Below are positions 16,240-25,169 of a DNA stretch of 64,000 nt, one piece after another. This DNA is from DUVY01 sp036562755 (GTDB lineage: Bacteria; Bacillota; Clostridia; Christensenellales; DUVY01), in the NCBI GenBank assembly GCA_036562755.1, contig DATCJN010000004.1, forward strand, positions 1 to 64,000. The letters run 5' to 3'. Numbering within the stretch: the first letter of the stretch is position 1; each line of letters opens with the position of its first letter. The notes under the pieces were generated by a model. The model was not told where the DNA came from and made no database searches. It was given only the letters and a program-made list of their open reading frames with translations. The translations under genes and the position numbers were made by a program.

Positions 16240-19200
16240 TTATTTCTTTTCTTTAATATTTCTAAATCTAAAGAAGTAAATACCAACGCCAATAATCAGG
16301 ACAATAGCAGTAATAATCAATACGGTGGAAAGCAATTGATAGTTGAAAGGTTTCTTGCCTTCGCCGGTTACGGTTATTGTAAATTCTTTAGTATAAACAT
16401 TGCCTGCTTCGTCCTTGATTGTATATGTCAATGTGTAGGTGCCGGCATCTCTCAAGGTGTAGTATTCTTTATTGCTGTCGTCCGTCTCTACGGAGATTGC
16501 GTTGCCGTTAGGTCCGTACAATGTTCTTGTGATAACTAATTTATCGGATTCGGTAACATTGTCGGAAACGTTGGTTTTTTCAAGTTCTTTAGCGTATAGT
16601 TTATCGTTTTGTTTATATTTGGTCACTTCGGGCGTAATCTTGGAAACGTCCACAATCGTAGGCTTAATTAAGTCGCCGCATTTAATGGTTATCGAGTAAG
16701 TAGCCGTATTGGACGAATCGTTAACGGTATAGGTTATGGTGTAAGTTCCGTCTACTCTAGGAACGAAGCCGTCTTTACCGTTTCTTGTTTCAATGTGAAC
16801 GATTTCGCCGTTGTTGTCGACAACCTTAACGCTATATTCTTTTAAAGCGCCCTTGTCAACAACAGACACTTCGGGAATTTCTACAAACGCGTCTGCGTTA
16901 TCTTCTGCGTCATATTTAGCGACGTAAGAAGGAACTTCGCCTAATAGCTTGAACTCAGGTTTCTCGCTGTCTATGCAAGTTACGGTTACGCTGGTTTCTT
17001 TTATGCCGTTTTCTCTATATAGAATGATAGTATATTGTCCAACAGCCTTAGGAGTAAAGACATTACCTTTTAATTCATATGCAGGTCCTACGATTTCTCT
17101 TGAACCAAGGTCTTTGCCATCGGCGTCTTTCAAAGGCAATGCGTAAGGTTCGCCAAGCTCTAATTCGGTAGGAATTGTGGTGTTGTATGAGAGCGCGGAA
17201 ACTGCTCCGTTGCCAACAAAGCTATTAGAAGAAACATCATTCTTCTTGGTTACATTAAATGTTACGGTAGCGAAGGTAGATGCGCCGCTCATATTAAACG
17301 CTCTTATAGTCAAAGAGTGTTTGCCTTCTTTATTAACTTCAAATGAGATTTGTTCTAAGACAAGGTTATACTTGTTTTCGGATTGATCGAAGAAAACCTT
17401 GCTCTTTACGGCAGTATTAAGTCTTTGACCTAAACCTTCGTATGTGGTATCGCCTACGGTCTTGGTTCCAGGTCCGCGAACAATTACTTCATAACCGATA
17501 AAGTCATATTGGCTTGTCGCGGATTGAATAACAATATTCGAAACCGTAACCTTTTTAGAATCTTTATCGTTGAAATAAATCGTTCTTTGAACTAGCTGAC
17601 CTTCGTCGTCGCGAACAAATAACGAAGTAGTATCAGGATTGTTTTTGTCTACCCATTCTAATCCCGATTTGAAGGTAGGCGCTTCGGTGTCGATATCTTC
17701 GGAATAAACATTGATAGTATATACGACAGAATCAACTTCGTTGTCGTGTTCATCCAAAACCTTATTGCCAACGCTGTCTTTTGCTTCGACAGTAATTCTA
17801 ATATAGCCTTCTTCTTCGGGTATATAGTAATTTTTGTTGTTAAAATCAAATTCGGTTGCGTTATCTTCGCTGTCAACAAACTCGTAGGTCTTCTTTACAA
17901 TAACCTTAGTAGCTTCGGATTTCTCGTCGGAAGGATCAACAGCCGTTATAACGGGTTCTATAAACTTCTCGCCAACCATAACATATGCGGGAATATTGGT
18001 GGTTTGAAGTATAGGATTGTTGATATCTTTTAATTCATCTACGATATTAACAGTTTTCACTCTATAGCTAGCGTTCTTTAATTTGCCGTTAGCGTCCTTA
18101 TCTCTAGCTGTAAAGGTTAGAGTGTATTGGCCTGTCTTTTTGGTCAAAACGTTAAAGTCTAGATAATAGTTTTCATCGTCTTGGGCTATGAAACCGTCTT
18201 TAAATAGAGAAGGTTGTGTTGTCTCTTTAGAATCGTAAATAAATTCGCCAGAAGAATTTTTAACTGAGAAATAAAGAGCGATTTCATTTGCAGGCGTTAC
18301 GTTGTCCCATACTTCAGGCTTGGGAACAGTTAGTAAACGCTCAGCGCCTTCTAGTCTTCCTTTAGCATTAGTTATATTAATAGCCCATTTATCAGGAACT
18401 AAATCTTCGTCCCATTCGATAGTAGGAGCTTTTGTATCAGATACGTTAATTACATATGTCAATTTATTAGCGACATTGCCGCTATCGTCAACAGCGCTGT
18501 ATTCTACATTGTAAGGTCCGGACTTCCAAGGATAGAACGACATGTTCTTGTCGTTATCAAATACTACCTTTTCGGTGCCCAATACTAAGTTTTTAGGATC
18601 GGAATCGTCAACCTTAACAACATCGTTGCCGTCGCTGTCTTTAACTGTAACGGTGATTTTTACGTTTTCGTCTTTATTGTCTTTTGCGGTAGCTTTCGGC
18701 AAAGTGAGTTTTACTCTTTGAGCTGCCGAGCTAGGAACGCCGGTTACAGACAAAGTCGGCTTTTCTTTGTCTTCAAAACCTTCTTGAACATGGACAATAA
18801 AGTCCGTTGTCTTTACGACTGCGTTGCCTTGAGCGGTAGCTTTATATCTTACGATATAGCTGCCGGAAGTTTGGGTCTTGTCGGCGCTATATACATAATA
18901 ATCGCCGTCAGTTTGAGTCAATGTGGTTATATTGCCCTCAGGATCGGTTACGGAATAAGCTATAGTATAATTTAGCGCATCCGTTTTTTCTTGGTCGATA
19001 TTGCCGTCTTCATCATAAACAACCATTGAAGCCTTGGGCACTTTGATAGCCGTGTTGGGAGCTATGTATGTAGGAATTTCCGCTCCGTTAAAAGGAATAT
19101 AAATAACGGCGTCGTCAACTGTTACATTGATCTTAAAACCTTCATAGAAAACGCCGTTTGTGCCGTAAATATTTACGGTATAGTTACCCGCCTTGCTAGG

Positions 19201-19446
19201 TATGAACTTTTTATTGCTTAGAGTGATTTCGTTATCCAAAGGGTCTAATACGGTTACAACGCAATTTTGTAATCCACCCAAATCAATTTCTTGGCCTATA
19301 ACGCCTTCTTTGGGCAGCTTTCCTATGGTAACGGGCTGGATTGTGCCGGTATCAGCAGCCAAAACCGTCATCAAATTTCCCGATAAAAGCGTCAAACTCA
19401 TTATCAATATCAAGAATGATATAATAAGTCTGCGAATTTTTTTCAT
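16240..19446 (-). CDS. Large cell-surface protein with tandem Ig-like domains
   Basis: A predicted exported, membrane-anchored protein of 1069 residues. It has an N-terminal signal peptide (KKIRRLIISFLILIMSLTLL, then LAA), a long extracellular part made of about eight repeated beta-sandwich units, and a C-terminal membrane helix (about 1038-1060) with a basic tail (FRNIKEKK). The units share endings such as GTYTLTYTIKDEAGN and GPYNVEYSAVDDSGN, typical of Ig-like/DUF5011-type repeats. No LPXTG is present. I chose ATG 19446, which has AAGGAG nearby; the ATG at 19506 gives an unlikely cysteine-rich lead. It is a single-gene unit with its own promoter and terminator. Adhesion or a structural envelope role is likely, but no ligand can be inferred. 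Confidence 0.88.
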   Translation of the reverse strand: MKKIRRLIISFLILIMSLTLLSGNLMTVLAADTGTIQPVTIGKLPKEGVIGQEIDLGGLQNCVVTVLDPLDNEITLSNKKFIPSKAGNYTVNIYGTNGVFYEGFKINVTVDDAVIYIPFNGAEIPTYIAPNTAIKVPKASMVVYDEDGNIDQEKTDALNYTIAYSVTDPEGNITTLTQTDGDYYVYSADKTQTSGSYIVRYKATAQGNAVVKTTDFIVHVQEGFEDKEKPTLSVTGVPSSAAQRVKLTLPKATAKDNKDENVKITVTVKDSDGNDVVKVDDSDPKNLVLGTEKVVFDNDKNMSFYPWKSGPYNVEYSAVDDSGNVANKLTYVINVSDTKAPTIEWDEDLVPDKWAINITNAKGRLEGAERLLTVPKPEVWDNVTPANEIALYFSVKNSSGEFIYDSKETTQPSLFKDGFIAQDDENYYLDFNVLTKKTGQYTLTFTARDKDANGKLKNASYRVKTVNIVDELKDINNPILQTTNIPAYVMVGEKFIEPVITAVDPSDEKSEATKVIVKKTYEFVDSEDNATEFDFNNKNYYIPEEEGYIRITVEAKDSVGNKVLDEHDNEVDSVVYTINVYSEDIDTEAPTFKSGLEWVDKNNPDTTSLFVRDDEGQLVQRTIYFNDKDSKKVTVSNIVIQSATSQYDFIGYEVIVRGPGTKTVGDTTYEGLGQRLNTAVKSKVFFDQSENKYNLVLEQISFEVNKEGKHSLTIRAFNMSGASTFATVTFNVTKKNDVSSNSFVGNGAVSALSYNTTIPTELELGEPYALPLKDADGKDLGSREIVGPAYELKGNVFTPKAVGQYTIILYRENGIKETSVTVTCIDSEKPEFKLLGEVPSYVAKYDAEDNADAFVEIPEVSVVDKGALKEYSVKVVDNNGEIVHIETRNGKDGFVPRVDGTYTITYTVNDSSNTATYSITIKCGDLIKPTIVDVSKITPEVTKYKQNDKLYAKELEKTNVSDNVTESDKLVITRTLYGPNGNAISVETDDSNKEYYTLRDAGTYTLTYTIKDEAGNVYTKEFTITVTGEGKKPFNYQLLSTVLIITAIVLIIGVGIYFFRFRNIKEKK

Positions 19447-19497
19447 GTTGTGTTTCTCCTTATTACAGCCAAAGCATCTTTTAGGTTTAACAGATAA

Positions 19498-19526
19498 AAT
19501 ATACATTAATATTAACTATTTGTCAA
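19498..19526 (-). promoter_or_regulatory. Promoter of the surface protein gene
   Basis: TTGACA (19521-19526) and TATATT (19498-19503), 17 nt apart on the minus strand. Confidence 0.85.
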
Positions 19527-19536
19527 ACTAAAACTT

Positions 19537-19578
19537 AAAACTTGTCCATATTTTGCCAAAATCTGTAAGACAAGTTTT
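19537..19578. terminator. Long inverted repeat below hom
   Basis: AAAACTTGTC (19537-19546) and GACAAGTTTT (19569-19578) form a 10-bp stem around a 22-nt loop. On the minus strand it is followed by AAGTTTTAG. It lies between the hom stop and the next promoter, so it is a plausible weak terminator or an operator just upstream of the surface protein -35. Confidence 0.4.
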
Positions 19579-19620
19579 ACCTTTTTATTATTTTACTTTT
19601 TTGGCAAATTATGTAAAACA

Positions 19621-20889
19621 TTAATCTAATACTCTTATAACGCTCTCAATACTGTCTACGTCTTTTAGTTCTTTTAACTCTTTGAGCGCCTTTTTCATAC
19701 ATAATTCCGAAGTCTTGTGCGTCAAGAAAACCACTCTGGCAAATTCGTTGTTCTTGCCCTTTTGAATGACGCTATCAATACTTACATTGTTGTTGCCCAA
19801 GACTGCCGCGGTTTGAGCCAAAACGCCCGGCTTATCCGCGCAGTTTAGCACCATATAATATTTTGATTGAAAATCGCTTACGAGTTTGATATTGTCCAAT
19901 TTTTCAAACTGGATATAACGAGGCTTATCTAAATGAGCGCAATAAATAATATCGCTTACTATCGCGCTTCCCGTAGGCAAGTCGCCCGCGCCTCGACCGT
20001 AAAGCATTACTTCCCCTACATAATTGCCTATCAAATACGCAGCGTTAAAGGAATCTCTGACATTGGCCAAAGGGTGCTTTTCGGGAACAAAGGTAGGATG
20101 AACGCGGACTTCCAAAGAGCCGTTATACATCCTGCCTATAGCCAGCAATTTGATTTTGTAACCCAGCTCTTTGCCGCTTTCTATATCCGTTTTAGTAATC
20201 TTGGTAATGCCTTCTCTATATATACTCTCTAGAGGTATTTGCTTTCTAAACGCGAGCGAAGACAAGATCTTGAGTTTATACATAGCGTCATAGCCTTCAA
20301 CGTCGCTGGTGGGATTGGCTTCCGCATAACCCAGCTTTTGGGCCTCGCGCAACGCGTCCTCGTAGCTCATGTTTTCTTCGCTCATCTTTGTCAATATGTA
20401 ATTGGTCGTGCCGTTAAATATTCCCGCTATTTCGGTAATATTATTAGCCTGCATACCCTCCACAAGCGATCTAATAATAGGAATGCCGCCTAGGCAGCTA
20501 GCCTCAAAATACAAACCTGTATTATGCTTTTGGGCGATTTCTTCAAGTTCTTCCCAATGCTTTGAAACAAGCTCTTTGTTGGCGGTCACAACGTTTTTAC
20601 CCGCAGACAGACATTTGATAATAAAAGTTTTGGCGGGTTCTATTCCGCCTATTACTTCTACTACTATGTCAATATCGGAGTTAGATGTAATCTCGTCAAT
20701 GCTGGTAGCAACTTTTTCTTGAGGAACGCCTTTTTTTAACGCTATCTCCTTAGATCTTTCCAAAACCTTAACCACCTGCAAGTCCAGGTTTTCTTTTCGC
20801 ATAATGCTTTCGCGGTTTTGGGTAATAATTTGATACGTTCCGCCGCCTACCGTTCCCAGTCCTAAAATGCCTATGCCGACTTTTTTCAT
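19621..20889 (-). CDS. hom: Homoserine dehydrogenase
   Basis: The enzyme reduces aspartate semialdehyde to homoserine, the branch point toward threonine and methionine. The 422-residue protein has an N-terminal NAD(P) fold (VGIGILGLGTVGGGTYQII), the catalytic homoserine-binding region (GIFNGTTNYILTKM ... GYAEANPTSDVEGYD), and a C-terminal ACT domain (YMVLNCADKPGVLAQTAAVL, about 345-420) for allosteric control by end products. It lies 10 nt below coaX in the same operon. Its substrate is made by asd, which is under the lysine riboswitch at 32 kb. Confidence 0.96.
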   Translation of the reverse strand: MKKVGIGILGLGTVGGGTYQIITQNRESIMRKENLDLQVVKVLERSKEIALKKGVPQEKVATSIDEITSNSDIDIVVEVIGGIEPAKTFIIKCLSAGKNVVTANKELVSKHWEELEEIAQKHNTGLYFEASCLGGIPIIRSLVEGMQANNITEIAGIFNGTTNYILTKMSEENMSYEDALREAQKLGYAEANPTSDVEGYDAMYKLKILSSLAFRKQIPLESIYREGITKITKTDIESGKELGYKIKLLAIGRMYNGSLEVRVHPTFVPEKHPLANVRDSFNAAYLIGNYVGEVMLYGRGAGDLPTGSAIVSDIIYCAHLDKPRYIQFEKLDNIKLVSDFQSKYYMVLNCADKPGVLAQTAAVLGNNNVSIDSVIQKGKNNEFARVVFLTHKTSELCMKKALKELKELKDVDSIESVIRVLD

Positions 20890-20899
20890 ATATATCTCC

Positions 20900-21676
20900 T
20901 TAATTGTTAGGAAAGTTCATCTGATAGATGTAATTAAGCCCTTTTAGCGACAACCTTCTATCTATGCGGTCTATTATATTAGTGCCTTTATTTACATACT
21001 CGCTTAATCCGCCTGTGGCTATCACTTTGGCGTCTTCCAGACCTTGTTCTTCTCTTATCTTTTTGACTATATGCTCAAGCATGCCTATAAACCCGTAGAA
21101 GATTCCCGCCTGCATGTTGGTTACGGTGCTTTTGCCTATGACGCTCTTAGGGGTAACCAATTCAATCTTAGGTAACTTTGCCGCGCTGGCGGCCAAACTT
21201 TCAAGAGAGGTTTTTATTCCGGGGCAAATCAAGCCGCCCAAAAATTCGTTATCCCTTCCTACAATATTTATAGTAGTGGCTGTGCCAAAATCCACTACAA
21301 TTAAGGGCTTACCGTATTCTTTCATTGCCGCAACGCAAACGGCAATTCGGTCGCTGCCTACTTCTTTTGGATTATCGTATTTTATATTTAGCCCTGTCTT
21401 TACTCCGGCTCCCAGCACCAAAGGCGTTATGCCGAAATAAAATTCGCACATATGCTCAAATGTATAATTAAGGTCAGGTATAACGCTGGAAATAATTATT
21501 CCGTTAATGTCTTTTTTGGAAAGCTTGTGTATTTCTATTAGATTGGTTACTAGCAGGCCGTATTCGTCGGACGTGCGGCGATAATGGGTAGCTATCCTAC
21601 CGCTAGCTATCAAAAAATTATCCTTAAAAATGCCTAACTTAATATTCGTGTTTCCTATGTCGATAACTAAAACCAT
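20900..21676 (-). CDS. coaX: Type III pantothenate kinase
   Basis: CoaX phosphorylates pantothenate in the first step of CoA synthesis. Unlike type I kinase it is not inhibited by CoA. The ASKHA fold motifs are present: DIGNTNIKLG (residue 6, phosphate 1), GSDRIAVCVAA, and DFGTATTINIV (phosphate 2). At 258 residues it is full length. It lies 16 nt below an ECF transporter S component, which points to that component carrying pantothenate. The start has AAGAAGGTATTCA before the ATG. Confidence 0.95.
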   Translation of the reverse strand: MVLVIDIGNTNIKLGIFKDNFLIASGRIATHYRRTSDEYGLLVTNLIEIHKLSKKDINGIIISSVIPDLNYTFEHMCEFYFGITPLVLGAGVKTGLNIKYDNPKEVGSDRIAVCVAAMKEYGKPLIVVDFGTATTINIVGRDNEFLGGLICPGIKTSLESLAASAAKLPKIELVTPKSVIGKSTVTNMQAGIFYGFIGMLEHIVKKIREEQGLEDAKVIATGGLSEYVNKGTNIIDRIDRRLSLKGLNYIYQMNFPNN

Positions 21677-21692
21677 TGAATACCTTCTTTTG

Positions 21693-22274
21693 TTAATATT
21701 CTAAATTCAAAAATCTATTTCTATCCGCTTTTTTTAAGGCCAATATAATAGCGGGAGTTGTTACTATTGCCACGCCTAATTCTATTGCGCCGGCTAGTAT
21801 CATTTCGCCTATTGCCAAAGGCATTGTGACATCCCTTGCGGAAAAGTCCATAGCGAACAAAGCGAAAGAACCTACCACCAATACCGTGTTTGTCAATGTG
21901 GCCGCGGCTCCTACGACGCTATAAGGCAGGATTTCGCGCAAGAAAAAGTTCTGGCTGTTTTTTGTTAGTTTTTTCAATAATACTTTTGCGCCATATGCCG
22001 CAGGCCCTACGAATAATCTGGGTATTATGGCAATCAGCGGATATTTTCTAAACGCTAGTGCCACGAAGCTGGCCGAAAACATAGGCAAAAAGAAAGCGTA
22101 AAGTATAGATATGATTCCAAAGGCTGCGCTAATGTATATTGACGCCTTAAAGTCCATGCAGATTACCATTATTATTAATGGAATCAAAAACACATAAGGC
22201 AAAAATAAGAATCCCGCAAGCAACGCGGTAAACATTGAGTATAAAACAATGTCTGCTGAAAAAGTTCTTCTCAT
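21693..22274 (-). CDS. ECF transporter S component, probably for pantothenate
   Basis: A 193-residue membrane protein with about five or six helices. It is the size and pattern of substrate-binding S components of energy-coupling factor transporters (FLFLPYVFLIPLIIMVICMD, LRKYPLIAIIPRLFVG-like middle, C-terminal TPAIILAL). The ECF A, A' and T subunits are not here and are normally shared. The substrate is inferred from coaX 16 nt downstream and from a structured leader RNA upstream; that would make it PanT-like. The assignment to ECF is firm from composition and context, the vitamin less so. GGAGGTATTT precedes the ATG. Confidence 0.75.
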   Translation of the reverse strand: MRRTFSADIVLYSMFTALLAGFLFLPYVFLIPLIIMVICMDFKASIYISAAFGIISILYAFFLPMFSASFVALAFRKYPLIAIIPRLFVGPAAYGAKVLLKKLTKNSQNFFLREILPYSVVGAAATLTNTVLVVGSFALFAMDFSARDVTMPLAIGEMILAGAIELGVAIVTTPAIILALKKADRNRFLNLEY

Positions 22275-22307
22275 AAATACCTCCGTTTTGGCTCTAATAA
22301 ATAGATG

Positions 22308-22363
22308 CCATACTTATTAATAGTTTTACGGTTTAGTGATACCCTAAAAACGATAGGTGTATC
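22308..22363 (-). ncRNA. Two-hairpin 5' leader RNA, candidate cis-regulator of the pantothenate genes
   Basis: At the very start of the transcript, the RNA forms GATAC-A-CCTA / TAGG-GTATC (22338-22363). This is a 9-bp stem interrupted by one bulged A. Six nucleotides later comes a second hairpin, CCGTA ... TATGG (22308-22331). The arrangement recalls the pan motif RNA described upstream of pantothenate genes in Bacillota, which has short hairpins with bulged adenosines, often in tandem. I could not compare conserved bases, so this is a structural resemblance only. Confidence 0.4.
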
Positions 22364-22376
22364 CTTTTATTGCATA

Positions 22377-22405
22377 ATTATATCAAAATAGCGATTTATA
22401 TACAA
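22377..22405 (-). promoter_or_regulatory. Promoter of the S component-coaX-hom operon
   Basis: TTGTAT (22400-22405) and TATAAT (22377-22382), 17 nt apart on the minus strand. Transcription should start near 22370, a few nt before the first leader hairpin. Confidence 0.75.
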
Positions 22406-22446
22406 CCTAAAGTAATACGCGACACAAGATATTTTGGCTATAAATA

Positions 22447-22478
22447 AAAAAAGCAGGGATAATTATCCCTGCTTTTTT
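22447..22478. terminator. Perfectly symmetrical bidirectional terminator
   Basis: GCAGGGATAATTATCCCTGC is a perfect palindrome flanked by A and T runs on both strands. It ends the small Gly/Cys gene (minus). Confidence 0.9.
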
Positions 22479-22535
22479 GGGCAGTCATCTTTTGTATGTA
22501 TCAAGATTTGCCCGTTCACTTAAAGGAGCGCTTTT

Positions 22536-22751
22536 TTAGCATTTCTTGCCGCAGCCGCATAAGCATTGCAAAATAATAATTATGAAAATTAATTCACAGA
22601 TGTCTATACCGCATCCGCATTTGTCTTTGCCTTTGCCGCCGCACAAGCACAATAGCAATAAGAGGCAGAAGATGTCATCGCAGCCACAGAAACCACCGAA
22701 GCCGCCGCATCCGCATCCGCCATAGCCTCCGCCATAATCGCCAAAACTCAT
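22536..22751 (-). CDS. Small glycine- and cysteine-rich protein
   Basis: A 71-residue protein starting MSFGDYGGGYGGCGCGG. Two hydrophobic leucine/isoleucine/cysteine segments follow (IFCLLLLLCLCGG and CELIFIIIILQCLCGCG), separated by a short charged KGKDKCGCG. About 14 cysteines are present. The ATG at 22751 has a strong AGGAGG site, and the unit has its own promoter and terminator, so it is very likely expressed. I do not recognise a named family. Small Gly-rich coat or envelope peptides look similar, and the Cys pattern could allow disulphide cross-linking or metal binding; both are guesses. An ATG at 22805 overlaps the promoter and is excluded. Confidence 0.75.
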   Translation of the reverse strand: MSFGDYGGGYGGCGCGGFGGFCGCDDIFCLLLLLCLCGGKGKDKCGCGIDICELIFIIIILQCLCGCGKKC

Positions 22752-22803
22752 TGATGATCCTCCTTGTTTTTTATAAAATAGCGTTTTTTGCGCTTCTAAT
22801 TCC

Positions 22804-22832
22804 ATTATATTCCGACAAAATGATTGTGTTCA
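22804..22832 (-). promoter_or_regulatory. Promoter of the small Gly/Cys protein
   Basis: TATAAT (22804-22809) with TGAACA (22827-22832) 17 nt upstream on the minus strand. Confidence 0.6.
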
Positions 22833-22869
22833 TAAGCGCCAAAATTTTTAAAGGCTTTTAGAAAAACGC

Positions 22870-22898
22870 TTGACATAAAAATATATAGACAATAGACT
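22870..22898 (+). promoter_or_regulatory. glyS promoter
   Basis: TTGACA (22870-22875) and TAGACT (22893-22898) are 17 nt apart. The leader is only about 25 nt, so no T-box lies before this synthetase gene. Confidence 0.7.
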
Positions 22899-22928
22899 AA
22901 AAATAATTATTTTTTTGGAGTGATTGAT

Positions 22929-24317
22929 ATGAACAGCGCTGTAACTATGGACAAGATTGTAGCCCTTTGCAAAAATAGAGGTTTTATCTTCCCCGGAAGC
23001 GAAATATACGGCGGTTTGGCTAATACTTGGGATTACGGCCCTTTGGGCGTAGAACTAAAAAACAACGTAAAAAGAGCTTGGTGGAAAAAGTTTGTGCAAG
23101 AATCGCCTTATAACACCGGCGTGGACTGCGCTATCTTGATGAATCCGTTGACTTGGGAAGCAAGCGGACACTTGAGCAACTTTACGGATCCTTTAATGGA
23201 CTGCAAGGTTTGCCGCACAAGACACCGCGCCGACCAATTAATAGAAAATTGGGCTCAAAAGCACAACAAGAATATATCCGTTATTGGAATGACTGACGAA
23301 CAATTGGGTCAAACGGTTATAGATAATAAAATTCCCTGCCCTGCGTGCGGTAACTCCAATTTTACGCCCGTTAGAAAGTTTAATATGATGTTTAAGACTT
23401 TCCAAGGCGTAACCGAGGACACCCAAAATACTATTTATTTAAGACCCGAAACCGCGCAAGGCATTTTTGTTAACTTTAAGAACGTTTTGAGAACTTCTAG
23501 GGCTAAAATTCCTTTTGGAATCGCCCAAATAGGAAAATCCTTTAGAAATGAAATAACCCCCGGTAACTTCATATTCAGAACCAGGGAATTCGAGCAGATG
23601 GAATTAGAGTTTTTCTGCAAGCCCGGAACGGACTTGGAATGGTTTGCGTATTGGAAAAACTTCTGTTACGAATGGCTGACGGGACTAAACCTAAAACCCG
23701 AAAACTTAAGAATGCGCGACCACGCCAAAGAAGAGCTTTCGCATTACTCGGCCGCAACGACCGACTTTGAATATAAGTTCCCGTTCGGTTGGGGCGAATT
23801 ATGGGGCATCGCGGACAGAACAGACTTCGACTTAAAGAGCCATCAGGAAAAGTCCAAAGAGAGTATGGAATATCTTGATCCCGTTACCAACGAAAAATAT
23901 ATACCTTATTGTATAGAGCCGTCCGTGGGCGTTGACAGAGTGCTGCTTGCCTTCTTGTGCGACTCCTACAACGAAGAAACGCTAGAAAACGGCGAAACCA
24001 GAGTTGTTCTAAAACTTCACCCCGCCCTTGCGCCTATTAAAGTCGCGGTATTGCCGCTTCAGAAAAAGCTGTCGGATAAAGCTGAAGAAGTTTACCGCAA
24101 TCTATGCAAGAAGTTCCGAGCCGAATACGACGAAACGGGCAGCATAGGCAAACGCTATCGCCGCCAAGACGAAATAGGCACGCCCTATTGCGTAACGATT
24201 GACTTTGAGACGCTGGAAAACGATACCGTGACGGTTAGAGACCGCGACACTATGCAGCAGATAAGACTAAAGATAGACGAGCTTGAGAATTTTATAGCTA
24301 AAGGAATTGAATATTAA
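22929..24317 (+). CDS. glyS: Glycyl-tRNA synthetase, homodimeric type
   Basis: It charges tRNA-Gly with glycine. The 462-residue class II enzyme is the single-chain alpha2 type, not the GlyQ/GlyS pair. Motifs seen: the start region CKNRGFIFPGSEIYGGLANT, a zinc-type insertion with CKVCRTRH and CPACGN, motif 2 (GKSFRNEITPGNFIFRTREF), and motif 3 (EPSVGVDRVLLAFL), then a C-terminal anticodon-binding domain from about 360. I chose ATG 22929, 8 nt after GGAG. A GTG at 22920 overlaps that GGAG. It is a single-gene unit ended by a strong terminator. Confidence 0.96.
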   Translation: MNSAVTMDKIVALCKNRGFIFPGSEIYGGLANTWDYGPLGVELKNNVKRAWWKKFVQESPYNTGVDCAILMNPLTWEASGHLSNFTDPLMDCKVCRTRHRADQLIENWAQKHNKNISVIGMTDEQLGQTVIDNKIPCPACGNSNFTPVRKFNMMFKTFQGVTEDTQNTIYLRPETAQGIFVNFKNVLRTSRAKIPFGIAQIGKSFRNEITPGNFIFRTREFEQMELEFFCKPGTDLEWFAYWKNFCYEWLTGLNLKPENLRMRDHAKEELSHYSAATTDFEYKFPFGWGELWGIADRTDFDLKSHQEKSKESMEYLDPVTNEKYIPYCIEPSVGVDRVLLAFLCDSYNEETLENGETRVVLKLHPALAPIKVAVLPLQKKLSDKAEEVYRNLCKKFRAEYDETGSIGKRYRRQDEIGTPYCVTIDFETLENDTVTVRDRDTMQQIRLKIDELENFIAKGIEY

Positions 24318-24321
24318 AATA

Positions 24322-24352
24322 AAAGACCGCCTCAAATGGCGGTCTTTTTTTT
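24322..24352. terminator. Bidirectional terminator between glyS and the EFR1 gene
   Basis: AAAGACCGCC and GGCGGTCTTT pair over 10 bp around TCAAAT and are followed by a T run. The two genes converge on it. Confidence 0.9.
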
Positions 24353-24362
24353 AACTGCGATA

Positions 24363-25127
24363 TTAATCGTTTTTTAAACACGGGTGGAGATATTGGCCGT
24401 GGTATTTTGTCTTTTCGCCGTATTGAATTGCGAAATTTGGGCATCTATGCAAACAGCCTAGGCATATAGAGCATTTTTCTTTTATCCAAACAGGGCGATT
24501 ATCTTGAATTTGAATAGCTTCTTCGGGGCATTTTTGCGCGCATAAGCCGCATCCTACGCAAGAATCTAATACTACGAAGTTTTGCGTCTTTCTGCTTTTT
24601 TCATATGTTTTGCGCCAGATATTAATGACAAACATAGGAATAGGTAATCTCGCGTAAAAACCTCGAACATGATTTTTAATCTTTGGAAGTATTGCTTCAA
24701 TATGTTTATCAGCTTTTTTGAGGATTTTGTCTATTCTTTTTTTGTTATTAACGCTAAATATTACCGTCCAATTATCGGGCATTTTGACAGAAAAGCCGGC
24801 TGAAAGTTCTAAACCTAATTTTTTTATATGCCGTTGGAAAAAAGTATATGCTCCGCCTGAAACGGCACCGCAAGTCGCGACAAAATAAACATAAGTAGGA
24901 TTGTTAAACTTCAATTTCAATTTGTCTAAAAAATCTTCTACGACTGCGGGAAGCCCGCCGAAATACACGGGCGAAACAAGACCCACTGATTCGCCTTCTT
25001 TTAGGTCAAAAGAAAATTCCTGCCTTTTTAAGCAATCCGAGATTGAAACAAGGCGATCTTGAGTAAAGTCCGCTATGCGCGAAGCGACATATTTGCTGTT
25101 TCCCGTGGCTGAAAAATAAAAGACCAT
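24363..25127 (-). CDS. EFR1-type flavodoxin/ferredoxin fusion
   Basis: A 254-residue electron-transfer protein. An N-terminal flavodoxin-like half has the phosphate-loop FSATGNSKYVASRI and the GLVSPVYFGGLP segment. A C-terminal half has two 4Fe-4S clusters (CVGCGLCAQKCP about 190, CSICLGCLHRCP about 218). This is the EFR1 family common in anaerobic Bacillota; its partners are not known. GGAGAGTATTTT precedes the ATG. It stands alone between hflX and glyS. Confidence 0.9.
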   Translation of the reverse strand: MVFYFSATGNSKYVASRIADFTQDRLVSISDCLKRQEFSFDLKEGESVGLVSPVYFGGLPAVVEDFLDKLKLKFNNPTYVYFVATCGAVSGGAYTFFQRHIKKLGLELSAGFSVKMPDNWTVIFSVNNKKRIDKILKKADKHIEAILPKIKNHVRGFYARLPIPMFVINIWRKTYEKSRKTQNFVVLDSCVGCGLCAQKCPEEAIQIQDNRPVWIKEKCSICLGCLHRCPNFAIQYGEKTKYHGQYLHPCLKND

Positions 25128-25169
25128 AAAATACTCTCCTTTTATATTCTAGCCCTTAGGCGACATATA

